Notes: generated from the sequence alone by a model not told the origin. 49,520 nt of DNA from an uncultured Phascolarctobacterium sp. (GCA_900547415.1 URGS01000012.1:1-49520), one strand, 5' to 3'. Shown: positions 39,521 through 49,430, numbered from the stretch's first letter. Numbers and translations are program-made.

Positions 39521-39554
39521 TACCTTTAAATTAGTCCTGTGAGACTGCAAGGTA
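39521..39554 (+). promoter_or_regulatory. PyrR-type binding hairpin in the pyr leader
   Basis: TACCTT (39521-39526) pairs with AAGGTA (39549-39554) and AGTC (39533-39536) with GACT (39543-39546). The terminal loop and 3' side read AGTCCTGTGAGACTG then CAAGG. This matches the PyrR anti-antiterminator pattern of Bacillus pyr leaders (AGTCC-N-GAGA/GCT with a purine-rich AAGG side). With UMP bound, PyrR would hold this hairpin and favour the downstream terminator. pyrR itself is not in the window. Confidence 0.8.
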
Positions 39555-39573
39555 GCGATTGTTTTGACTAGCA

Positions 39574-39616
39574 ATGGCCTTCTTGTACCCTCATGGGCGC
39601 GAGAAGGCCATTTTTG
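39574..39616 (+). terminator. Attenuator terminator before pyrB
   Basis: A 10-bp perfect stem (39574-39583 with 39602-39611) is followed by TTTTG. It lies 115 bases before pyrB, with the PyrR hairpin immediately upstream. Confidence 0.85.
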
Positions 39617-39730
39617 TGTCAAAATACAGCAAAAAGCCGAACGATTTTAAATAAGGTGCAAAAATAGTTTGGAATTTAATCCTGTCGTTATTCCACATTT
39701 TTTACAATATAAATCTAGGAGGTAAGGTTA

Positions 39731-40687
39731 ATGGCTAAAGCAAATGTATCTCTCAGTGGCAGAGATATACTGGATCTGGAAAGCCTTAGCGTTGAAGAAA
39801 TCGAACTGGTTTTGAAAACAGCTGAGGAAATGAAAAAGATTATGAAGAGGGATATTAAAAAGGTGCCCTCTCTGCGTGGTAAATCCATTATCAATTTGTT
39901 CTATGAGCCCAGCACTCGTACTCGCACTTCCTTCGAGCTGGCTGGTAAATATCTGGGTGCAGATGTTGTAAATATTACAACTGGCAACTCCAGTGTAGTT
40001 AAGGGCGAATGCCTCCGTGACACCATCCTGACTGTACAATCCATGGCTTGTGATGCTATTGTTATGCGCCATCCTATTGAAGGCGCTGCTGCTTATGCTG
40101 CTAACGTTGCTGACCCTGTAATCATCAACGCTGGTGATGGCGCACACGCTCATCCGTCCCAAGGTCTGTTGGATATGTTTACCCTGCGCGAGCAAGGAAA
40201 AGACCTGAAAGGCAGAAAAATGGTAATTTTGGGCGACGTTCTTTATAGCCGCGTAGCTCGTACCAATATCGCTGTTTGGAATAAATTTGGCGCTGATGTT
40301 CATGTTTGCGGTCCTATGACACTACTGCCCCATGATATTGAGGCTCTGGGCGTAACCGTACACAAACGCATTGAAGAAGCAATTGAAGGTGCTGACGTAA
40401 TTGACGTACTGCGCATTCAGCTGGAACGTCAAAAGAAAGGCTTGTTCCCTACTACTCGTGAATATGCTCGCATTTTCGGCCTGAACGAAAATCGCTTGAA
40501 GCTGGCTAAACCGGACGTAACCGTTCTCCATCCCGGTCCCATGAACCGTGGTTTGGAAATCTCCTGGGAGGTTGGTTACTGCGATAATGCCGCAATTCGT
40601 GACGAAGTTCAAAACGGCGTTGCAGTTCGTATGGCTCTCTTATTCTTGACTTTAACAGGAGGTAAGCACATTGAAAACGTTGATTAA
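39731..40687 (+). CDS. pyrB: Aspartate carbamoyltransferase catalytic subunit
   Basis: A 318-residue catalytic chain that joins carbamoyl phosphate and aspartate, the first committed step of pyrimidine synthesis. The carbamoyl-phosphate motif STRTRTS is at 61-67. Later landmarks are MRHPIEGAA, DGAHAHPSQGLLD, the LGDVLYSRVARTN hinge and HPGPMNRG. No regulatory PyrI gene follows, as is usual in Firmicutes. AGGAGGT lies 8 bases upstream. It is the first gene of an eight-gene operon controlled by the PyrR-type leader. Confidence 0.97.
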   Translation: MAKANVSLSGRDILDLESLSVEEIELVLKTAEEMKKIMKRDIKKVPSLRGKSIINLFYEPSTRTRTSFELAGKYLGADVVNITTGNSSVVKGECLRDTILTVQSMACDAIVMRHPIEGAAAYAANVADPVIINAGDGAHAHPSQGLLDMFTLREQGKDLKGRKMVILGDVLYSRVARTNIAVWNKFGADVHVCGPMTLLPHDIEALGVTVHKRIEEAIEGADVIDVLRIQLERQKKGLFPTTREYARIFGLNENRLKLAKPDVTVLHPGPMNRGLEISWEVGYCDNAAIRDEVQNGVAVRMALLFLTLTGGKHIENVD

Positions 40688-41969
40688 AAACGGCAGGGTT
40701 GTTGACCCGAGCCAAGGCTTAGACGCTGTAATGGACGTCCTGGTTGAGGACGGTAAAATAAAGGCTGTTGCTGCTGACATTACTGAAGCAGCTGACGAAG
40801 TATTTGACGCTACCGGTCTGGTAGTAACTCCTGGTCTGATTGATGTGCATACCCATATGCGCGAACCTGGCCTGGAAGCGAAAGAAGATATTATTTCCGG
40901 TACCAAGGCTGCTGCTGCCGGCGGTGTAACCACTGTTGCATGCATGCCTAATACTAAACCTGTAATTGATACTTCCATTGTTATCTCCGGTATCAAAGAG
41001 CGTGCTAAAGAAGAATCTTACGCTCACGTTGAAGTTATCGGCGCAATCAGCAAAGGTGAAAACGGCGAAGAGCTGGCTGAAATGGGCGATATGGCACAAA
41101 AAGGTGCTATGGGCTTCTCTGATGACGGCCACTACGTAAAGAGCTCCCGCCTGTTCCTGCTGGCTGCTAAATACATCACCGCATTTGATAAACCTTTGAT
41201 CTGCCATGCTATCGATCCTGAACTGGCTTCCGAAGGCTATATGCATGAAGGTGTTGTATCTGCACGTATCGGTGTTCCTGGTATTCCTGCAATTTCTGAG
41301 GATATTGCTGTTGCTCGTGACTGCATCATCGCTGAATACACCGGTGCTCATGTTCACATCGCTCACGTAGCATCCAAAGGCGCTATTGACATTATCCGTC
41401 AGGCTAAGAAGAGAGGCGTAAACGTAACCAGTGAAGTTACTGTTCACCATCTGACACTGACTGATGACGCATGCTCCACATACAATGCAGCTGCTCGTGT
41501 AAGCCCGCCGCTGCGCAGCATGGACCATGTTGAAGCAATGCGTGCTGCTGTTTTAGACGGCACTGTTGACTGCATCGTAACCGACCATGCTCCTCATGCT
41601 CATGAAGAAAAAGACGTTGAGTTCCGTTATGCTCCCTGCGGCTTCTGCGGTTTGGAAACCAGCCTGGGCGTAATGCTGACCGACCTTTATCATACTCATA
41701 TTTTTGATTTGAATACCATTATCAGCAAAATGAGCTGCGAGCCTGCTAAGCTGTTCAAGCTGGAGGACCGTGGTACTCTGAAGGCTGGCGCAACTGCTGA
41801 TATTACTATTATGGACTTAAATAAAGAATGGACTGTTGATAGCTCCAAATTTTATACCCGCGGCAAGTTCACTCCTTATAATGGCAAAGAATGCAAGGGT
41901 AAGGCTGTAGCAACTATGTTCGAAGGCAAATTTGTTATGAGAGATGGTGTAGTATGCACAAAGAATTAA
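40671..41969 (+). CDS. pyrC: Dihydroorotase
   Basis: A 432-residue type I dihydroorotase that cyclises carbamoyl-aspartate. The zinc motif is H60 and H62 in DVHTHMREPG, with later DDGHYVKS, ICHAIDPE, HIAHVAS and TDHAPHAHEEK ligands. The start is TTG 40671, overlapping the end of pyrB by 17 bases and preceded by AGGAGG. The KTLIKNGRVVDPSQG opening is typical. Confidence 0.97.
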   Translation: MKTLIKNGRVVDPSQGLDAVMDVLVEDGKIKAVAADITEAADEVFDATGLVVTPGLIDVHTHMREPGLEAKEDIISGTKAAAAGGVTTVACMPNTKPVIDTSIVISGIKERAKEESYAHVEVIGAISKGENGEELAEMGDMAQKGAMGFSDDGHYVKSSRLFLLAAKYITAFDKPLICHAIDPELASEGYMHEGVVSARIGVPGIPAISEDIAVARDCIIAEYTGAHVHIAHVASKGAIDIIRQAKKRGVNVTSEVTVHHLTLTDDACSTYNAAARVSPPLRSMDHVEAMRAAVLDGTVDCIVTDHAPHAHEEKDVEFRYAPCGFCGLETSLGVMLTDLYHTHIFDLNTIISKMSCEPAKLFKLEDRGTLKAGATADITIMDLNKEWTVDSSKFYTRGKFTPYNGKECKGKAVATMFEGKFVMRDGVVCTKN

Positions 41970-43033
41970 GAAAAGGCAAATTAGTTTTAGCAGACGGCAG
42001 TGTTTTTGAAGGCACCATGTATGGCGGTAAACGCAATGCTGTTGGTGAGGTTGTTTTCACCACTGGCATGTGCGGTTATCAGGAAACTCTGACCGATCCT
42101 TCCTTCTGCGGCCAAATCGTAGTAATGACCTATCCTCTGATTGGTAACTATGGCTGCAATGATATGTTTAATCAAAACCGACGCTCCTACTTCCAAGGTA
42201 TGGTTGTAGGTGAGCTGTGCGATTATCCTGTAAACTGGCGCTGTGAAGAAACCTTGGAGCAATTCCTGGAGCGTCAGGATGTGCCTGTAATTGCAGGTAT
42301 TGATACTCGCGCTATTACTCGTAAAATTCGCAACAACGGTGTTCTGAAGGGTGTAATTGTTCCTGCTGAAATGCCTGAGGAAGAAGTTCAGGCGCTTTTG
42401 AACAGCCCTGACCAACACAACCAGATTGAGGAAGTAACTACTTCCAAAGTTTACGCTTTGGGCTCTGGCAAATATCATGTAGCTGTACTGGACTTCGGTA
42501 TTAAGAAAAGCATCATTGATTACCTGCTGTTCTTTGACTGCCGACTGACCGTATTCCCTGCTACTGCAACTGCAGAAGAGGTTATGGCCTGCAAGCCCGA
42601 TGGTATTTTCCTGTCCAATGGCCCTGGCGACCCAAAGGATTTCCCATCTGCTATTGATAATATCCGCAAGGTAATGGGTCATTGCCCCATGTTTGCAATC
42701 TGCATGGGTCATCAGCTGCTGGCTCTCGCTAATGGCCTGGACACCTACAAGATGAAATTTGGCCATCGTGGTGTAAATCAGCCTGTTAAGGATCTGCACA
42801 CTGGAAGTATTTCTATTAGTGCTCAAAACCATGGCTATGCTGTAGATGAAAAATCCATGGAGGGCAAGCCTGTTCGTGTTACCCATGTTTCTATGAATGA
42901 TGGAACTATTGAAGGCTTGGAGTATCTGACACATCCGTCCTTCTCCGTACAATACCATCCTGAGGCTAATCCCGGACCTGGTAAACATGAATATCTCTTT
43001 AAGCATTTTATTGATTTGATGGAGGGGCGTTAA
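41954..43033 (+). CDS. carA: Carbamoyl-phosphate synthase small (glutaminase) subunit
   Basis: A 359-residue subunit that hydrolyses glutamine and feeds ammonia to CarB. The class I amidotransferase nucleophile is C250 in FAICMGHQLL; SNGPGDPKD precedes it and QYHPEANPGP closes the triad. The N-terminal domain (VVFTTGMCGYQETLTDPS) is typical. It overlaps pyrC by 16 bases. Confidence 0.97.
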   Translation: MHKELRKGKLVLADGSVFEGTMYGGKRNAVGEVVFTTGMCGYQETLTDPSFCGQIVVMTYPLIGNYGCNDMFNQNRRSYFQGMVVGELCDYPVNWRCEETLEQFLERQDVPVIAGIDTRAITRKIRNNGVLKGVIVPAEMPEEEVQALLNSPDQHNQIEEVTTSKVYALGSGKYHVAVLDFGIKKSIIDYLLFFDCRLTVFPATATAEEVMACKPDGIFLSNGPGDPKDFPSAIDNIRKVMGHCPMFAICMGHQLLALANGLDTYKMKFGHRGVNQPVKDLHTGSISISAQNHGYAVDEKSMEGKPVRVTHVSMNDGTIEGLEYLTHPSFSVQYHPEANPGPGKHEYLFKHFIDLMEGR

Positions 43034-43034
43034 T

Positions 43035-46000
43035 ATGCCGAAACTTACTGATATTAAAAAGGTTCTCGTAATTGGTTCCGGCCCTATTATTATCGGTCAG
43101 GCTGCTGAATTCGACTATGCTGGTACTCAAGCTTGTCGTGCATTGAAGGAAGAAGGCCTGGAGGTTGTGCTGGTTAACTCTAACCCTGCAACCATTATGA
43201 CCGACGTACATATTGCGGACCGCGTTTATGTTGAGCCTATCAACATTGAATTCTTAGAAACTATCATCAAACGTGAACGTCCTGATTCTTTGCTGGCAAC
43301 CCTGGGCGGACAAATGGGTCTGAACATGGCTATGGAGCTGGATAAGAAGGGCATTCTGAAAGAATACAACGTACGTCTTCTTGGCACCCAAATTTCCGCT
43401 ATTAAACGTGGCGAAGACCGTGAGCTGTTTAAGGAGACTATGGAAAAAATCAACCAACCTATTCCTGAAAGCATCATTGTTGAGACTATCGAGGCTGCAG
43501 TTGATTTTGGTCGCGAAATCGGCTATCCTCTGATTGTTCGTCCGGCTTATACTCTGGGCGGTACTGGCGGCGGCATTGCTGAGGATGAAGAAACTTTGTA
43601 CGATATTGTACAAAAGGGCCTTGGCTACAGCCCCATCGGTCAATGTCTGATTGAACGCAGCATTGCTGGCTGGAAGGAAATCGAATTCGAGGTTATTCGC
43701 GACGCTGCTGATAACTGCATCACCGTTTGCTCTATGGAAAATGTGGACCCTGTAGGCGTACATACCGGTGACTCCATCGTTGTTGCTCCTGCTCAAACCT
43801 TGAATGATAAAGAGGTTCAATTGCTCCGTCAGGCTTCCATCGACATCGTTCGTGAGCTGGGCGTAGTAGGTGGCTGTAATGTACAGCTGGCTCTGGATCC
43901 CTATTCTGAAAACTACTATGTGATCGAAGTTAACCCCCGTGTAAGCCGTAGCTCTGCTCTGGCTTCCAAAGCAACTGGCTATCCTATTGCAAAAGTAACC
44001 TCCAAGATTGCAATTGGCTACAATCTGGACGAAATTGAAAACGCTGTAACAAAAACTACCAAGGCTTGCTTTGAGCCTACCATTGACTACATCGTTCTGA
44101 AATTCCCCCGTTGGCCCTTCGATAAATTTGTAACTGCAGACCGTAGCTTGGGAACCCAAATGAAGGCTACCGGTGAGGTTATGGCTATTGAACGCAGCTT
44201 TGAAGCATCTCTGCTGAAAGCTATCCGTTCCTTGGAAATTGGTCTGACTCATCTGGAAATGCCCGAGCTGAAGGCTCTGAGCGACGAAGAGATTAAAGAG
44301 CGCATCCATCGTGTTGATGACGAGCGTATCTTTGTAGTTGCTGAGGCTATGCGTCGTGGTGTTACTATTGAAGAGATTTACAGCATTACCAAGATTAACC
44401 AATGGTTCCTGTACAAGATTGGCAATATCATCAAGATGGAGCGTGCTCTTGCTACTCATGAGCTTACTCCTAGCCTGCTGCGTAAGGCAAAACAAACTGG
44501 TTTTGCAGACAGCGTAATTGCTGGCATTGTGGGCAAGACTGAAATGGAAATTCGTGACCTGCGCAAGGCTAATGGCATTCTGCCTACCTACAAAATGGTT
44601 GATACCTGTGCTGCTGAATTTGAAGCTGCAACTCCGTATTACTATTCCTGCTATGCAACTGAGGATGAGGTTGTAGTTAGTGATAAGAAAAAGGTTGTAG
44701 TTCTGGGCTCCGGTCCTATCCGCATTGGTCAGGGCGTAGAATTTGACTATTGCTCCGTACACTGTGTATGGTCTCTGCGTGAAATGGGCTATGAAACCAT
44801 TATCATCAACAACAACCCTGAAACCGTCTCCACTGACTTCGATATTTCCGATAAACTGTACTTTGAGCCTCTGACTGTAGAGGATGTTCTCAATGTAATT
44901 GACAAAGAACAGCCTGAAGGCGTAATCGTACAATTTGGCGGTCAAACTGCTATCAATCTGGCTGGTCCTTTGAATGCTCTTGGCGTTAAGGTTCTGGGCT
45001 CCAGCGTAGACAGCATTGACCGAGCAGAAGATCGTGAGCGTTTTGAACAGCTCCTGACCGACTGTGATATTCCTCGTCCGAAAGGACACACCGTATTTGA
45101 TACTGAAGGTGCTTTGAATGCTGCTCATGATGTAAGCTATCCTGTAATGGTTCGTCCTTCCTATGTACTGGGTGGTCGTGCAATGGAAATCGTTTACAAT
45201 GACGAAGAACTGAAGCACTACATGTCCAGCGCAGTAAAAGCTTCTAAAGAGCATCCTGTTCTGGTTGACCACTACCTGCAAGGCACTGAGGTTGAGGTTG
45301 ATGCAATTTGTGATGGTACTGAGGTTCTTATTCCTGGCATCATGGAACACGTTGAAAGAGCCGGCGTTCACTCCGGTGACTCCATCGCTGTTTATCCTCC
45401 GCGCAACCTGCCTGAAAGAGTAATCGAAACCATTATCGAATATACTAATAAAATGGCTCTGGGCCTGGAAGTTAAGGGTATGATCAACATCCAATACATT
45501 GTACGTGATGAGCATGTATATGTAATTGAGGTTAATCCCCGTTCCTCCAGAACCGTGCCCTTCCTGAGCAAGGTAACCGGTATTCCTATGGTAAACGTAG
45601 CTACTAAGTGTGCTATGGGCGTAAGCCTGAAGGAGCAAGGTTACGAAGCTGGTCTGCGTCTGTTCCCTGACTACTACGCAGTAAAAGCGCCTGTATTCTC
45701 CTTCAACAAGATGAGCAACGTTGATATCACCTTAGGACCTGAGATGAAATCTACCGGTGAGGTTATGGCCTGCGATTATCAATACAGCCGTGCATTGTAC
45801 AAGGCTTGCATTGCTTCCGGCATTCAGGTTCCTAACGAAGGCTCCATCCTGATGACTGTTGCTGATCTGGATAAGGAAGAAGCAGTTGAGCTGGCTAAGG
45901 GCTTTGAGGATCTGGGCTATGTTGTAACTGCAACCTCTGGTACTGCTAAATACCTTATTGAGAATGGTGTTAACGTTCGCGTAGCTACAAAGGTTAGCGA

Positions 46001-46244
46001 AGGCACTCCTAATATTCTTGATGACATTAAGGCTGGCCGTATTAATATGGTTATCAACACCAGCAACCATGGTCGCGATGCTGAGCGTGACGGCTTCAAG
46101 ATTCGTCGCGCCACTGTTGAGCATGCAATTGCCTGCCTGACCTCTATGGATACTGCTCGTGAGCTGCAGCGTGTTCTGAATGCTATGCGTCGTCGTCGTG
46201 TAGGTCGCGTAATTGCTTTACAGGATTTAGCCTTGGAGGACTAA
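43035..46244 (+). CDS. carB: Carbamoyl-phosphate synthase large subunit
   Basis: A 1069-residue enzyme with two homologous ATP-grasp halves (about 1-550 and 551-930) and a C-terminal MGS-type regulatory domain (about 935-1069, VTATSGTAKYLIENG). Both halves open with the same motif (VLVIGSGPIIIGQAAEFDYAG and VVLGSGPIRIGQGVEFDYC), and each has an IEVNPR metal site. It makes carbamoyl phosphate for pyrimidines and arginine. It begins one base after carA, with GGAGGGG upstream. Full length and intact. Confidence 0.98.
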   Translation: MPKLTDIKKVLVIGSGPIIIGQAAEFDYAGTQACRALKEEGLEVVLVNSNPATIMTDVHIADRVYVEPINIEFLETIIKRERPDSLLATLGGQMGLNMAMELDKKGILKEYNVRLLGTQISAIKRGEDRELFKETMEKINQPIPESIIVETIEAAVDFGREIGYPLIVRPAYTLGGTGGGIAEDEETLYDIVQKGLGYSPIGQCLIERSIAGWKEIEFEVIRDAADNCITVCSMENVDPVGVHTGDSIVVAPAQTLNDKEVQLLRQASIDIVRELGVVGGCNVQLALDPYSENYYVIEVNPRVSRSSALASKATGYPIAKVTSKIAIGYNLDEIENAVTKTTKACFEPTIDYIVLKFPRWPFDKFVTADRSLGTQMKATGEVMAIERSFEASLLKAIRSLEIGLTHLEMPELKALSDEEIKERIHRVDDERIFVVAEAMRRGVTIEEIYSITKINQWFLYKIGNIIKMERALATHELTPSLLRKAKQTGFADSVIAGIVGKTEMEIRDLRKANGILPTYKMVDTCAAEFEAATPYYYSCYATEDEVVVSDKKKVVVLGSGPIRIGQGVEFDYCSVHCVWSLREMGYETIIINNNPETVSTDFDISDKLYFEPLTVEDVLNVIDKEQPEGVIVQFGGQTAINLAGPLNALGVKVLGSSVDSIDRAEDRERFEQLLTDCDIPRPKGHTVFDTEGALNAAHDVSYPVMVRPSYVLGGRAMEIVYNDEELKHYMSSAVKASKEHPVLVDHYLQGTEVEVDAICDGTEVLIPGIMEHVERAGVHSGDSIAVYPPRNLPERVIETIIEYTNKMALGLEVKGMINIQYIVRDEHVYVIEVNPRSSRTVPFLSKVTGIPMVNVATKCAMGVSLKEQGYEAGLRLFPDYYAVKAPVFSFNKMSNVDITLGPEMKSTGEVMACDYQYSRALYKACIASGIQVPNEGSILMTVADLDKEEAVELAKGFEDLGYVVTATSGTAKYLIENGVNVRVATKVSEGTPNILDDIKAGRINMVINTSNHGRDAERDGFKIRRATVEHAIACLTSMDTARELQRVLNAMRRRRVGRVIALQDLALED

Positions 46245-46246
46245 TG

Positions 46247-47008
46247 ATGTCTAAGACTATTGAAAATGCTAGAGTGATTGGACAGCGAGTGCTGAACAGC
46301 TCTACTAAACTTATAGATGTTTATGCTCCTGAAATTGCCAATCAGGCTGTTCCTGGCCAGTTTGTCAACGTTCAGGTATGCAAGAACACTGCTCCGTTGC
46401 TGCGCCGTCCCTTCGGCGTAGCAGGAGTTAACCATGAACAGGGTACTTTCACCATGATTTATCGTATCATTGGTGAAGCAACCCATATTCTGGCAGACGT
46501 ATGCACTGGTGATGTGCTGAGTATAGTTGGTCCTTTGGGCCGCGGTTTTGATATGACTGCTAAAAAGCCTCTGCTGGTAGGTGGTGGCTTAGGCCTGGCT
46601 CCTCTGTTATTTTTGGCAGAAGGCTTTGGCTGCTCCGATATTCTCATGGGCGGCCGTACTGAAAGCGAGCTGTTCTGGACGGATTTGTATGCTGGCCTTT
46701 GCCCTCATGTTTATCTGACTACTGATGATGGCAGTGCAGGTACTAAAGGCACCGTTATGGCCCTATTACCTGAGCTGCTGAAAAAAGGCGGTTATGACTG
46801 CGTTTATGTATGTGGTCCCGTTCCTATGATGCGTGCAGTAGCAAATGCTTGTCTGGAAGCTGGCGTTAAATGTCAGGTTTCCTTAGAAAAATATATGGCT
46901 TGTGGTCTTGGTGCCTGCTTGTCCTGTGCCTGCGAGGGCATTGGCAAGCGTATCAAGGTTTGCAAGGATGGTCCTGTATTTTGGGCTGAGGAGGTGGGAG
47001 AATGGTAA
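46247..47008 (+). CDS. pyrK: Dihydroorotate dehydrogenase electron-transfer subunit
   Basis: A 253-residue FAD and 2Fe-2S subunit that passes electrons from dihydroorotate dehydrogenase B to NAD. It has an N-terminal FAD-binding barrel (RRPFGVAGVN), an NAD-binding fold (GGGLGLAPLLFLAEG, CGPVPMMRA) and a C-terminal cysteine cluster (CGLGACLSCAC plus the later cysteine in VCKDGPVF). ATG 46247 is 7 bases from GGAGG; ATG 46244 is also possible and overlaps the carB stop. Confidence 0.96.
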   Translation: MSKTIENARVIGQRVLNSSTKLIDVYAPEIANQAVPGQFVNVQVCKNTAPLLRRPFGVAGVNHEQGTFTMIYRIIGEATHILADVCTGDVLSIVGPLGRGFDMTAKKPLLVGGGLGLAPLLFLAEGFGCSDILMGGRTESELFWTDLYAGLCPHVYLTTDDGSAGTKGTVMALLPELLKKGGYDCVYVCGPVPMMRAVANACLEAGVKCQVSLEKYMACGLGACLSCACEGIGKRIKVCKDGPVFWAEEVGEW

Positions 47009-47964
47009 AGTCTTTGTATGAAGGTCGTTTGGCAGTTGATATTGCCGGACTGAAAATGCAAACTCCTGTAACCACTGGCTCTGGTACCTTTGGCTTTGGC
47101 TTGGAATTTACTGACTTCCTTGATTTGGAAAAGGTTGGCGCTGTTACTGTAAAAGGTACCAGCCTTCTGCCTGCGGCTGGCAATAAAGGTCAGCGTGCAG
47201 TAGAAACTCCGTCTGGTATGCTGAACTGCATTGGTCTGGAAAATCCTGGCAGTGACTACTTCTTAGAGCATACTTTGCCTGAGCTGCGTAAATATGACGT
47301 TCCCGTAATCGTAAATATTTACGGCCATACTCCTGAGGAATATGGTGAAGTTGCTAAGAAGCTTGACGTAGATGGTGTAGATGCTGTGGAAATTAACATT
47401 TCCTGTCCTAACGTAAAAGAAGGCGGCATTGTATTTGGTACTTGTCCTGAGGCAGCTGCAGAGGTTGTGCGTATGGTCAAGGACAACACCTCCAAGATGG
47501 TCATTACCAAGCTTTCTCCTAATGTAACCGATATCGTTTCTATGGCTAAGGCTGTAGAAGCTGCAGGTACTGATGCCATCTCCATGATTAATACACTCCT
47601 TGGTATTAAACTGGATATTGAACGTCAGCGTCCTGTTTTAGGCAATGTAACCGGCGGTCTTAGCGGTCCTGCTGTACGCCCAGTAGCTGTACGTCTTGTT
47701 TATCAGGTTGCACAGGCTGTTAAAGTTCCTATTATTGGTCAAGGTGGCATTATGTGTGCTGAGGATGCAATTGAGTTTATGCTGGCAGGTGCAAGTGCAG
47801 TTGCAGTAGGTACTGCAAACTTCATCCATCCTGACATTGCAGCAACCATTGCTCATGGTATGCTTGAATATATGGACAGACACAATGTGCAGAATATTAA
47901 CGAGATTGTAGGTTTGGCGCTGCCTAATGGTCGCGAAAGTATGCCTCTTTTTAAAAACGCGTGA
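47002..47964 (+). CDS. pyrD: Dihydroorotate dehydrogenase B, catalytic subunit
   Basis: A 320-residue class 1B FMN enzyme oxidising dihydroorotate to orotate. The catalytic cysteine is C135 in INISCPNVK. The phosphate-binding motifs GTGTSLLPA-like (VKGTSLLPA), GGLSGPAVRP and GQGGIMCAEDAIEFMLAGA are typical. It overlaps pyrK by 7 bases and works with it as a heterotetramer, so its electrons go to NAD rather than fumarate or quinone. Confidence 0.97.
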   Translation: MVKSLYEGRLAVDIAGLKMQTPVTTGSGTFGFGLEFTDFLDLEKVGAVTVKGTSLLPAAGNKGQRAVETPSGMLNCIGLENPGSDYFLEHTLPELRKYDVPVIVNIYGHTPEEYGEVAKKLDVDGVDAVEINISCPNVKEGGIVFGTCPEAAAEVVRMVKDNTSKMVITKLSPNVTDIVSMAKAVEAAGTDAISMINTLLGIKLDIERQRPVLGNVTGGLSGPAVRPVAVRLVYQVAQAVKVPIIGQGGIMCAEDAIEFMLAGASAVAVGTANFIHPDIAATIAHGMLEYMDRHNVQNINEIVGLALPNGRESMPLFKNA

Positions 47965-48060
47965 TAAGCACCGTTGTACTTCGTCACAAATAAAAATTCA
48001 TGAAACTAAGATGAGCTGTAGGTACTGTATGTGCCTATGGTTCGTTTGAGGAGAGCATTT

Positions 48061-48780
48061 ATGAAATATGATGATAGACTCATAGTAGCTTTGGATTTCC
48101 CGACCTTTGAACAAGCTAAGGCTTGCGTTTTGGAGCTGGGTGATTCTGTTAGCTACTACAAAGTAGGTATGGAGCTGTATTATGCAGTTGGCAGCGAAAT
48201 TATCCGTTTCTTAAAAGATAACGGCAAGCATGTTTTCCTGGATTTGAAGCTCCAAGATATTCCTAATACCGTAGCTCATGCACTGACTGTACTTAGCGAT
48301 TTAGGCGCTGATATGATGAATGTGCATGCAGTTGGCGGAAAAAAAATGATGTCTGAGGCTGTAAAGGCTGTTCGTGAAGCTGCTGAAAAGGCTGGCCGTC
48401 CGGCTCCTAAGCTGATTGCAGTTACCATTCTTACTAGTATGGATGATGAGCAATTTGCTGACCTGAACTATAAAAACACCATTGCTGAGCAGGTAATTGC
48501 TCTGGCTAAGCTGGCTAAAGAAGCTGGTATGGACGGAGTTGTTGCTTCTCCTAGAGAAGCTGCAGGCATTCGTGAGGCTTGTGGTGCTGACTTCCTGATT
48601 GTTACTCCTGGCGTGCGTCCGGCAGGTGCATCCTTAGATGACCAAAGTCGCGTTGCTACTCCCGCAGGTGCATTCAAAAATGGCTCCAGTCACATTGTAG
48701 TTGGCCGTCCTATTACTAAGGCTGAAGACCGTCAGGCAGCAGCCTTGGCAATCGTTGAAGAAATCAGCGAAGTTCATTAA
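48061..48780 (+). CDS. pyrF: Orotidine-5'-phosphate decarboxylase
   Basis: A 239-residue TIM-barrel enzyme that converts OMP to UMP. The catalytic charge network is D61-K63-D66 in LDLKLQDIPNT; LDFPTFEQA opens the barrel and GVRPAG and IVVGRPIT close the phosphate site. ATG 48061 follows GAGGAGAG by about 6 bases; a start further upstream is not supported. A 96-base gap after pyrD contains no clear hairpin, so the operon continues. Confidence 0.97.
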   Translation: MKYDDRLIVALDFPTFEQAKACVLELGDSVSYYKVGMELYYAVGSEIIRFLKDNGKHVFLDLKLQDIPNTVAHALTVLSDLGADMMNVHAVGGKKMMSEAVKAVREAAEKAGRPAPKLIAVTILTSMDDEQFADLNYKNTIAEQVIALAKLAKEAGMDGVVASPREAAGIREACGADFLIVTPGVRPAGASLDDQSRVATPAGAFKNGSSHIVVGRPITKAEDRQAAALAIVEEISEVH

Positions 48781-48830
48781 TTAGCTGAAACCGTAGTAAA
48801 ATTTATTTGAAGAATAAGGAGTGTAGGTAA

Positions 48831-49412
48831 ATGGCAGTTTTAGAAGAAAAAGATGTTTTAAAAATGCTGGAAGAAACTGAAGCAGTTCTCCATGGTCACT
48901 TCCTGCTGACCAGCGGTCTCCATAGCCCCATGTATGTTGAAAAATTCAATGTACTGCAACATCCTAAGTATACCGAGCGTCTGTGCCAGGAAATTGCACG
49001 TCGCTATGAAAATGATAATGTAGAGCTGGTTGTTGGTCCTATGACTGGCGGTATTCTGTTGGCTCATGAAGTAGGCAAGGCTCTCGGCACTCGTGCTATC
49101 TTCACCGAGCGTGAGAACGGCAAAATGACTCTGCGTCGTGGCTTCCAAATCCCTGCAGGCACTCGTGTGCTGGTAGTTGAAGACATTGTTACCACTGGCG
49201 GCAGTGTTAAAGAGGTTATGGAAGTTGTTAAAGAATGCGGCGGCGAACTGGTAGGTGTAGGCCTTTTGGTTGACCGCAGCGGCGGCAAGGTTGACTTCGG
49301 CGTTCGCACCGAGGCTCTTCTGCACTTGAACGTAGAAACCTATGATCCTGCAACCTGCCCTCTGTGTGCAGCAGGTAAAGAATTTACTAAACGTGGCAGA
49401 ACCGGTAAATAA
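48831..49412 (+). CDS. pyrE: Orotate phosphoribosyltransferase
   Basis: A 193-residue enzyme joining orotate and PRPP. The PRPP motif VEDIVTTGGS is at 116-125; GPMTGGILLAHEV is the flexible substrate loop region. The short C-terminal extension with two cysteines (TCPLCAAGK) fits the Firmicute/archaeal PyrE type. AAGGAG lies upstream. It is the last gene of the operon and a strong terminator follows. Confidence 0.97.
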   Translation: MAVLEEKDVLKMLEETEAVLHGHFLLTSGLHSPMYVEKFNVLQHPKYTERLCQEIARRYENDNVELVVGPMTGGILLAHEVGKALGTRAIFTERENGKMTLRRGFQIPAGTRVLVVEDIVTTGGSVKEVMEVVKECGGELVGVGLLVDRSGGKVDFGVRTEALLHLNVETYDPATCPLCAAGKEFTKRGRTGK

Positions 49413-49430
49413 TTTTTAACAGTATTATAG

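Noticed and set aside
41987..43006. 339-codon minus-strand frame opposite carA
   Set aside because: Same codon-bias shadow effect; no start signal and no recognisable family.
43254..45638. 794-codon open frame on the minus strand opposite carB
   Set aside because: It is the mirror of a highly biased coding sequence. The translation is rich in Asn, Ser, Thr and Tyr with no domain, and carB is intact on the other strand.
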